Source: Micromussa lordhowensis (lineage: Eukaryota; Cnidaria; Anthozoa; Scleractinia; Lobophylliidae). From it: a stretch of 64,000 nucleotides of DNA. The notes under the pieces were generated by a model. The model ran no database searches and was not told the origin of the DNA. It saw only the letters and a list, made by a program, of their open reading frames with translations. The DNA lies in the NCBI GenBank assembly GCA_964020085.1, contig OZ026598.1:19343795-19407794 (forward strand), given 5' to 3'. Both the position numbers and the translations under genes were made by a program. The stretch's first letter is position 1, and each line of letters starts with the position of its first letter. Shown piece by piece: positions 54,530 through 64,000 of the stretch.

Positions 54530-57500
54530 GGAGATTATAATCTTCGTGAGTTAACTAGCTATAGCCTAGCATCTGGTCTCCTGGTTGGATTTTGTTTCCG
54601 TTGAAACAAAGAGAGTCAGTTTACGGGGTAGAATGACGGTCTACACGGGGTTAAATTATGATTTCACCGGTAGCGAGGAAAATAACTAAGTTTGTTTTTC
54701 CGAGGCTCGCCATGTTTCCCTCGAGATTCGAGGAAAAACAAAAATAACTGTTTCCCAAGAGACCAGTAATTAAGAGTTTTGCTATTTATTATGACTGAGC
54801 AAATGTATTCAATGTGATTGGCTGAGAGCATGCAAATTAACACGCGCGCGCGCTTTCGCAATGCAATTTTGAGAGAATTTTTAAATAACACTCGTAGTGT
54901 AAATCATAATTGCACACGCTTTCAGACGATTACCTAGGCATAGCAGGAGCTAAGTGTTAAGTAATAAGAGAAGGGACGCAACCTCTGGTTAGTGGGAGAG
55001 GTGACAACAATTATTTTTTCTCGCTGAGCGACATTCAGATTTCTCCATTGCCACGTTATCATAACTCGTCTCACTTTTAATGAAACAAAATGAGGCAATG
55101 CTTTTATTTTTATATCCCTTACTTAAGTCGTCAATCGACCTGACTCTTTATCTAACAGGGCAAAAGACAGTCAATGGACCTTTTCGGCCATACGGCGGCC
55201 AGTTTGAATGTTATTGTTTCAAAAAGATATGATGGGATGCTCACGGGGCAAATATGGAATTCAAAATGGCCACCGTCTTTAGGTATGACGACCAACTCGC
55301 CCTCTCCTTTCCCCAAACAGAAAATAATCCTTAGCAGTTATCCAACCGTATAAGTTTGAATCATGCAGAGCTCATAAACACAGGTTTCGAAAAAAACACC
55401 CCCAAAACAATAGGAAATTATGAACAGCAAAAGCCGCTCCAGTCCTCACGAAAATTTACTGGTTGTAGAACCTTTTTGAAATTCAAATCATGTTCACTCA
55501 TTAATATTTATATTTCATGTTCACCTTCGCACGCGGCAACTACCAAGTGAAGGGAAAGTAAAGTTGCGTTGATTCTTCGTTAATATTCTTCAAGAAACTA
55601 GTTCCCATGTGGAAAATGGCTCTTTTGAGCGGCGAGAAGGAGGCTTTTGTCTTACTGTGCACTGAAAGGGCAGTGAACAAGTTGCAAGTGTACCTTTTAT
55701 TAGCAGTGGATTACACCGTCTGCAGTGTCGAGGTAACTCACCATAGTTTCATTAAATTTAGTATTCTCTTTGCATGCTGTTTAAAGAAGTTCATTTCTGT
55801 AATTTTTAATATTCGCACCATGTGATATTCAAAACGGTCTGCTCCACTATACGTGGAAATAGAAAATTATAATTACATGCGTAAACGTTGTTGACCTCGA
55901 ATAACGGTTAAAAATGTGTTTAAGCGAGATGTACATAATTCCGTCCTTTTTGGGTGACCCTGAGTTAACCTCATCCTTTTTTTCGTTTGGATATGATTTT
56001 GTGCTCGTTAAAAACAGGAAAAATTGTCACATGCAAGATTTATTTTGAAAATTGTCTTTAAAAATGATTACATTCCTTATGATGGTTCCGCTTCTAAGAT
56101 CATATTTGGAACGTTACACAAAACAAATTGTTTACCTCCCACGATTCTTATGGTTAAGTCATGCAGTGTCTTCAACAACAGTGACTTGATTTTTGCCATT
56201 GATGAGTGTATTTATTTATAAAAGTTGTAAATAGTTTACCAGTGCTTTATTGACGTGCTTTATTCGTTTCGGTATACGTATTTTTTTTACGACTTGGAAA
56301 TGATAAGGGGGAAGTCGTGGGGATGTATATTTTTTCAGGAATTTGACGAACCATCGATCGATCTCTTTTTGCACTTATCTTCTCGACGTCTCTAGCAAGA
56401 TTGTATCTCGTACATCAACAGTTGAAGCATAACGCCGTAATGTAGCAAAGATATTGTTTACATTAGTTTATAGCGGGGCAGAAACGTTTTCAGAGACAAG
56501 TGGAGAGATTTTTAATTCAATAAATGACGAAATAAAAACTCATTAAATCTTAAAGAATTTACTTCCAAATTGAAATCCACGTTCTTGGATTAGAGTGCTA
56601 ACGCTTGCTCTTGCTTCTGTTGTTGCTGCGCTCCTTTTTATCTTAAACGCATGGTTCAATTATAAATTCTGTATCAGTATTTATTTAGTTTCAGTCTCAA
56701 TATTTTTGTTCTGCCATTGACAGTTTACATTCTAGTTTTTTACTCCTTTTCTTAAGGCAGTCCTTTAAATAAGCAAAATAGCTTCCTGGACTGCCTGCCT
56801 AAATATAATTTAGTATTAGTATAATTTAGTATTATAATTTATAAAAGCAAATAAAATGAACTGAACTGAACTGAAGAGCGATGCTGAACTTTCAGTAGTG
56901 AAACACTATATTTTACTTTTTTAGCTGGCATGTACGATGACACTCTTGATTATCTTCTTCAAGGCTGAAGCAGGTTGTTTACTATATCTATGGAACCAGC
57001 GCCAAGCCAAAAGGTCAGTAGCGTAATCGAATTGTTAGTCTTTTCTGGAAGGAAGTGGGTGTTAATGGCTTGAAGTTTTCAAGCTTTGTGTTGGATATAG
57101 TGTTGGATATAGTTGGCGAAATACCATTTTAGAGACGGGTGAGGATGTGTCTGGTAGGAAGTATTCAAGCGTCACTGCTTAATATGTTTTGAAGCTATAT
57201 GGAAGATGTGACTGTTCACCGTCTTAACCTTCTTGATATTTGCTAAGAATAACTGTGTACCACATGTATCGAAAAAGTTTAAAACCATGATGTAACAATG
57301 ACTGTTAATGATCTTGGTATAAACAAGGTCAAGTATTTTGGACGAGCTTATAGCTATTAGCTTTTAGCTGGGATTTAAATGATTGATTGATAGATTGATT
57401 TTCTTTAATCTTGTCACGGATCTTAGCGTCAACATGTTAGAAGGGACGGGTTAGGGGGTGTAGGAAGGGGAATTTTAGTTAATGGGGGGCAGTTTGGAAA

Positions 57501-58390
57501 AGGGGGGCTTCTTTTCGAAAGTAGGGGGTATAACAGTTTTACGTCAGGAAAAGAAAGTGAAGAAGAAATTGAAAAGCATAAAATATCAGATAAAGAAATA
57601 AATCTGAAACAAAAGATCATTTGTTGACAATTCAACCTATATCAATTCTAACTTGTTAGCTATCTCCACTAGACCGCAAATTTACAATCAGGTCTTTAAA
57701 TTTGTACCTTACATTCTTCAGGGACAAATGAAGAACAGTTTTGGACGGAAAGCTTGTGGAATGAAAAATTGGAAACAAAGATGGCATTGACTGGAGGATG
57801 GAAATAATAGGTAGGCTTGATTGCTTTATTTAGTTCAAAGCAGTGGAACAGTAAAAAGAGTGACTGGCTGCAGATATCTCAGGTTTTCGGTTTTTTTACG
57901 ACGCTACACGTATGAGTTCAAATTTCAAACAGATTGTATTGACACAGTTGTGTGAATTTTGAGAAATAATGATGAGACCAATATCACAAGGAAGTTCACA
58001 ATACTTTTAAGATTTTTGGCTTTCTGAGAAAGAGTCATGACTATTTTATTCTTTACCATGACAACAAAGCAAGTCCAATCCGTTTTAAATAAAGTCAAAA
58101 TTCTTCTTTTTGTAAGTTTGGCATTTGCTACTGCGCAAATATTTTTAAAGTTTGAGATTGTCTTTTTAAATATTATACACGATTTTGAGAGTTGAGGTCA
58201 TTTTCGTGAAGCCTTGACCCGTGTGTCTGGAAACTTCTGAGATGCCTTATATGAAATCTTGAAGACGCGTGTTGAAATATGCACTGAGACGAGTTTCTGT
58301 ATTGTTTTTTTTCTTTTGTTTTTCTTTGGGATACTTTCTCAAATCTGTAAGGTCGGGTTGAAATTTGAAGATGTCTTTTTGAAATTTTCT
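54530..58390. other. Gene-poor stretch
   Basis: No gene supported. 56640-56870 looks like a LINE 3' tail ending in the TGAAC pentamer run (ATGAACTGAACTGAACTGAA). 54841-54852 is a CG-alternating run. Remaining ORFs look like chance frames. Confidence 0.4.
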
Positions 58391-58392
58391 TG

Positions 58393-59230
58393 CCATTAGT
58401 AGGGATCTTCTGAATATTGTTTAGACGTTGTTTGAAATTTTTATGTGCAATTTCTAAATTTTATTCATATCTATTTGAGTTAGATTTGAAGTAGTTATTT
58501 GAAGTTTTGAGTTATCTTTAAAAAAGGAGATGTGTAGACAACATTTTTGAAATTTGTACGTATATCACCTTTGTTGAAATTTGCGGACACCTCCTGTGAG
58601 ATCTTGCATACATCTTATAGACTGCCTTTTTGATTTGGATAGTTGCCTTTGATACATATGGTCTTTAAAAGCACATAAATTATTTGCAAACACCTGAAAT
58701 TAGTAGGGACCATCTGAATATTGTTTAGACGTTGTTTGAAATTTTTATGTGTCACTTCTAAATTTTATTCATATCTATTTGAGTTAGATTTGAAGAAGTT
58801 ATTTGAATTTTTGAGTTAGCTTTAAAAAAGGAGACACCTTTTTTTAAATTTGTACATGTATCACCTTTGTTGAAATTTGCGGACACTTCCTGTGAGATCT
58901 TGTACACATCTTAGAAACTGATATTGATAGTTGCTTTTTCTAAATGATACATATGGTCTTTAAAAACGCATAAATGATTTGCAAACATCTGAAATTAGTA
59001 GGGATCTTCTGAATATTGTTGAAGAAGTTATTTGAAGTTTTGAGTTATCTCATTAAAAAAGGAGATGTGTAGACAACTTTTTTCAAATTTGTACGTATAT
59101 CACCTTTGTTGAAATTTGTGGACACTTAATATGAGATCTTGTACACATCTTATAGACTGCCTTTTTTATATTGATAGTTGCCTTTTCTAAATGATACATA
59201 TGGTCTTTAAAAACACATAAATGATTTGCC
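58393..59230. repeat. Tandem satellite, ~300-bp unit, about 2.8 copies
   Basis: The landmark TTAGTAGGGATCTTCTGAAT (one copy varied) begins at about 58395, 58699 and 58997. The units also share GAAATTTGCGGACAC and ATACATATGGTCTTTAAAA. The third unit has lost an internal block. Confidence 0.85.
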
Positions 59231-59257
59231 GTACGGAGACATTTTATGTTTTCGCCT

Positions 59258-59400
59258 ACTAAGTAAAATAAATAACAATTATTCCATAAGCCCGAGTTAT
59301 GATATGAAGTTATGAAATAACCAACGAGCGCGTAGCACGAGTTGGTTATAATCACGTCATATCCAACAAGGGCGAATGGAATAATTGTTTTAGTAAATTC
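59258..59400. repeat. Imperfect foldback element
   Basis: AACAATTATTCCAT ... ATAACCAAC pairs with GTTGGTTAT ... ATGGAATAATTGTT. It is followed by a second pair (TTAGTAAATTCTCA near 59390 against TGAGAATTTACC near 59585) that may mark an adjacent element. Confidence 0.7.
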
Positions 59401-59599
59401 TCAAAACGGGCTTTGCCGCCGATTTTTATTTCGGCCATTATAGAGGGCTGAAGTTGAAAACTTCGTGAGGAAAATTTTTAAACTTGGCGCACTATTTTCC
59501 ATATGACGTAAAACTCCGACTATTAGCCCATAGTTGGAGTTTTTCAGCCAATCAAAGAGCTAGAAATGCAATAGTCGGAGCTGAGAATTTACCAAAGTT

Positions 59600-60960
59600 G
59601 AATAGTTAAAGTTAAGTTGGAATGGTACCCTAAAATACAGCGATGCTCATGGGAAATTCAATTTCTTAAAAATGGAATTCGAAGATGAACACTTGTCAAA
59701 AACACTTTCAAACCGGATCTTGCCGAATTTTCCTCTAGATGAGTCTGAAATTTAAGGAAAGTACACAGAGGTATAAATTTTTTTTACGTAGCAACGGCCA
59801 TAGCAACGACTGTTCGCTATTAGACCGTGACCAAAAATAAAGATTAGTTTTAACATATATGAACGAAACTATGAAGAAAAAAGCTTCAAAGACAAGTACA
59901 ACGCGATTTGTATAACATCTTGTGAAAAGCTTTGCCTCGAATTGCCATCACAGGCTCATTCATTTCCCTTATGAAAACGTATATTTCCTACAACTGCGGA
60001 AACTTTTTGCAAAATAGAACAACCATTGCACCCTCTCCCCCGAGATCCAATCTGCACCCTGTCCGGTATTTGTGGCTTGTTAAATGATTAGTCGTGTTAA
60101 ATGATAGTGTCGTGATGCAATAAACCAAAAAAAGACGTAACATTTTAACGCTTTTCACGTGACATTAGATGATTTGTCGACTGCGTGTGGTGTAAAATAA
60201 GGTTATTTCCAATTGAAGCCTGTTAAAAGCACTGAAAACAAGAATTAACTGTCAAAATTTAGGTTCATTGCACAGAACTAAACATAAACTTGCACGATAT
60301 GTATGTTTGACTGTCAAATTTTGTCTTAGTGGCTCTCATTCCAGCATATGTCTCCAAAACGTGATCGGAGTAAAACTTGAAGAAAGGAAAGATTTGATTT
60401 CCCAAGATGATCAGTCCATATATTTTTCGCAAACTCCGTCCAGTTGCTTATCATGTTACGTGTATTAGAAAATGCAATAAGAGATAGGATCACCGTGCTC
60501 GTTTTTGCACAACATGGATGGTCTCTGGGCTGGAAAAACACCGGAAGTCCACGATTCACGGATTTCCCTTCAAATCTGAGAAATCTGATTGGCTGAAAAT
60601 ACGAAACGAACACTTTGCGCATGCTCATTAAATCGGCTCAGGCAAGAGGTCGCGATTTGAGTGCTCACCAAAAGGAGCGCTGCCTCTCTGAGGACGAGAA
60701 TGCCTTGTTTCCTGCACGTCTGTTCTGTTTCTGAAATGCTGACACGGGAATTGTCGACCTATCTTCGATAGAATATTCGTGATATGTATGGGGACAATTG
60801 GCAGGGGTGGGAGTGGAGAGGTCGAGAAAAAGAGAGTACCTAGCTAAGTTTTGTCTAATAATTCCCGATAATAATTAAAATACTAAAAGTTATCGTGGGA
60901 AAAAAAATCCGTATTACCCCCCTTAGTGTTGTTTGACACTTCCATGGCAATTAGAGTCAA
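59600..60960. other. Non-coding stretch
   Basis: No gene or clear repeat recognised; short ORFs only. Confidence 0.35.
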
Positions 60961-62270
60961 ATGCTCGCATAGAAATCTTGATGTCTACAGATACCAGTGA
61001 AGTTTACAGACCAGTTCAGAGTTTTTTTTTCGCAATAATATTGACTTTTTGTGTGTTTTCAAATTTGTGGATCTAAGCATAGAAATGTTTTGTTTACAAT
61101 TTGTTGTGAAATTTAGAATACCGAGCCTTTAAATTTTGAAATTTTTTAACCTCTTATGAAATGTTTTTGACCGTATTTCTAAATATATATGTTAATTGTT
61201 CTGTTCCCGGTTTCGACATATGTCTTTTAAAAAATAGTGAATTTCTATTGGTAATTTCATCAGGGATATAAAAATTTTGTAAAGCACCAGAGCAGGGAAA
61301 AAAACGTCCATATTAAAGCTTTATATTGTTTTTCATAATCAAGTCTTAGAACACGGCATGGCAACCATTATCAAAGGCTGCTCTGCGGAAATCTGAAGTC
61401 TTTAGCTTTTATCGGATGGTTTATGAGCATCTCCATATTTTGTAGAGTTTTAGCAATCTCATATTACAATTTACAATCAGTTTGGGGGTTTTCGCAATTC
61501 TTCTTTTCATAATCAAGTCTTAGAACACGGCATGGCAACCATTATAAAAGGCTGCTCTGCGGAAATCTGAAGTCTTTAGCTTTTATCGGATAGTTTATGA
61601 GCATCTCCATATTTTGTAGAGTTTTAGCAATCTCATATTACAATTTACAATCAGTTTGGGGGTTTTCGCAATTCTTCTTTGAATAATTTAGAAGCTTGAG
61701 ATGATGAATTTGAATTTCGTTAAGATGTGACGTCATCAATGAATGAGCCGTCGCTCAAAATGAGCAACTCTGGGTGTTTAGCATAAGTATTTAGAAGGGG
61801 ATGGGTCCGTGATTTGCACCCTTACACTGTAGGTTAGAATCATGACAGGAGCTTTTCCTTCACTGCAGCTAACAAATGCTCGCATAGAAATCTTGATGTC
61901 TACAGATACCAGTGAAGTTTACAGACCAGTTCAGAGTTTTTTTTTCGCAATAATATTGACTTTTTGTGTGTTTCAAATTTGTGGATCTAAGCATAGAAAT
62001 GTTTTGTTTACAATTTGTTGTGAAATTTAGAATACCGAGCCTTTAAATTTTGAAATTTTTTAACCTCTTATGAAATGTTTTTGACCGTATTTCTAAATAT
62101 ATATGTTAATTGTTCTGTTCCCGGTTTCGACATATGTCTTTTAAAAAATAGTGAATTTCTATTGGTTATTTCATCAGGGATATAAAAATTTTGTAAAGCA
62201 CCAGAGCAGGGAAAAAAACGTCCATATTAAAGCTTTATATTGTTTTTCATAATCAAGTCTTAGAACACGG
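60961..62270. repeat. Nested direct duplications (396-bp and 174-bp units)
   Basis: 60961-61356 recurs at 61876-62270 with only a few differences. Between them a 174-bp unit is repeated in tandem (61331-61504 and 61505-61678), overlapping the end of the first long copy at CATAATCAAGTCTTAGAACA. All copies are nearly identical, so the events are recent. Confidence 0.9.
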
Positions 62271-64000
62271 AGAGCATAAAATGAGAAACTAACAGTAAAG
62301 TATATCTCTTATTTGTTACCTCTGGAAAGAGCCAAAAAAACATTGTTTTTTATGGCTGTTCAGAACATTGTTATCCAGGACATTATTGATTTCTTTGCAT
62401 TTTACTTGTAACCTACGAGCCGAATTGATTCGCCAAATGTCTCTCACAATCTACTGATATTGACACCTGTGTAAATAATTGGTGCGGGGAGTAAAAAAGA
62501 ACTGCATCATGATCATAGATGGCGTGTCTTTAAGTCATTTGAAATCTATCTTAAGCTTCCTAGCGGGTAGCCCTTAAGAGTCGTGTTTATTTTGGTTTAT
62601 TAGTATTTTCTTGGTGTTTTTTCCAACTTCAGAGTTTTCTTCTTGACGTTCTCTTTACTTTGAAAGTTACTCAGTTGAAATCAGAAAAAATGACACTCAA
62701 AATGTCGTGACTTCTGTAACAGCTTACATTCTAGAATTTACCGACATATTGTGAAAACCACACCTCCTAAGAATAAGCTTTTTGCACAGGTCTGCTCCAT
62801 TGAAAGTCCTGCAAAACTTGCAAAATCTCAGTCATATATGACCAGTCACGTGGCCACAATAGAAAAAACCCTAAAACTTAAAGGCTTCTTAATCCCAAAA
62901 AATTAAATCGGTGTCAATACAATAAGAACGTGTCAAAGGCTACGTACGAGTTTTATAGTTATGATGTAATAAACACCCGTATTAAAAGACTTTCTACAGT
63001 GGCTTTCCTCTTCTACGTGTTAACAGTAATTCCATACGTGCGATTATAAAGAAGGCTAATTTATTTCTGATCCGTGAGAAAACTCGGGACTCTTCTTCTT
63101 TTCTTCCATGTTTTTGGGATTGAAAGTTCTAACGCACGTTTGAGATTGGCACTAGCTACGCACGCGAAAGCATATTGTTTCTAAAGCAAACGTTCCCTCA
63201 CATAAAACTCCATTTAGCACTACAAAATGCTCCAAATATGGCTTTCCTCTAAATGTCGCCTTCAGGAATCCCTTGGCAACTGCTCTAAATCTGCAGTTAA
63301 GAAAGACCCTTCCACCTCCCTCCAGTAAAGCTTTTTGTGCAATGTATAGAAAGACTATTACGTGTTGTTGTGTGCGTTGGTAAATTGCATGTATATGCGT
63401 TTTTTCTACTCATTCGACGGTTTGGAAAATCATTTGCGTTCATGGAAGGGAACACAAATGCTGTTAATGATGGTTTGCCTTGTATTTTGTTGCTTTGCAT
63501 ATCAGAAAAAAATGTTAGAAAAAATGTATAAGGAGTTCAAGGTTATCGTCATTAAACCGTTTGTTTTGCGATAATATTTTTTCTATACGCTATTAATGGT
63601 TCTTTTTTTCTGTAATGCTCGTTTCCGGAAATTACCTTAGATTTGAATATTGTTCTACCAGACTCTAAAAGCCTTGAAAGACTGGAGATACGAGGTGATA
63701 AAAAGTAGGAAGAGTTTTTTATAAATATTTTAATTTATATCTGTCCACCTTAAGCAAAGGAATTCGATCACGATATGCTAATCGTATCAACAACTGGTGC
63801 GGCGGAAACAAAAAGATAGACTTCTACATGTGCAAAAGACGAAAATATTTCAAATTGAACTCAAGAAAAATATCTTCGCGCTGTATTCACAATGGTATTG
63901 TAACCAATCTTCTTGTAAGTTATAGCTTTTTGTAAAATTCAAAATACTTAACTTTGAGTTGACAAAACAACTTACATATCACAGGGAAGAAGAGCTTGTT
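62271..64000. other. Non-coding right end of the window
   Basis: AT-rich DNA with ORFs of at most 70 aa and no recognisable domain or repeat end. Confidence 0.35.

Overview
The window looks like nuclear DNA of an anthozoan cnidarian, most probably a stony coral. It is AT-rich. Genes are small and intron-rich and are embedded in dense repeats: a tRNA-derived SINE, palindromic MITEs, CR1/L2-like LINEs, a Penelope-like retroelement, and hAT and TTAA-type DNA transposons. It also holds an intronless rhodopsin-class GPCR of the kind abundant in anthozoans. The species assignment is an inference from repeat style, not proven.

Layout. (1) 1-4234: a complete long-terminal-inverted-repeat element of virus/Polinton-like ancestry. 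It encodes a zinc-finger plus A32/FtsK-like packaging ATPase on the minus strand, and a 96-aa protein and a 262-aa acidic/zinc-ribbon protein on the plus strand. The divergent promoter region is filled by a TCC-rich minisatellite. No polymerase, integrase or capsid gene is visible. (2) About 4.99-32.9 kb: three tandem segmental copies of a multi-exon secreted-protein gene, called here A, B and C. Each encodes a near-identical signal peptide, an acidic Asp/Glu-rich region built from very small phase-1 exons, and a strongly basic Lys/Arg-rich C-terminal exon. The copies have lost different exons and end at different stops. Transposons (hAT, TTAA elements, a SINE, LINE ends and foldbacks) sit in introns and between copies. 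(3) 37.2-41.0 kb: gene D on the minus strand, a small secreted two-cysteine peptide precursor with the same phase-1 micro-exon layout. One exon is duplicated inside a 328-bp tandem repeat, and a G-F-E-D-P exon recalls the G-L-E-D-P junction of A-C. (4) 44.2-50.1 kb: a nest in which a Penelope-like element is split by a CR1/L2-like LINE, itself split by a MITE. (5) 53.3-54.3 kb: the GPCR gene. (6) 54.5-64 kb: gene-poor DNA with a roughly 300-bp tandem satellite and recent nested direct duplications.

How it works together. Genes A-C share about 250 bp of conserved proximal promoter with a TATA box, so they are probably co-expressed paralogues. Gene D converges on gene C and may be a distant relative. 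The precursor plan (signal peptide, acidic part, basic part) is the general plan of cationic host-defence peptide precursors and of polyampholytic matrix proteins. I do not recognise the family, and its function is not shown by the sequence. The two items most worth follow-up are this paralogue array (with gene D) and the packaging-ATPase-only element at the left end. All gene models were read by eye, without alignment or RNA evidence.
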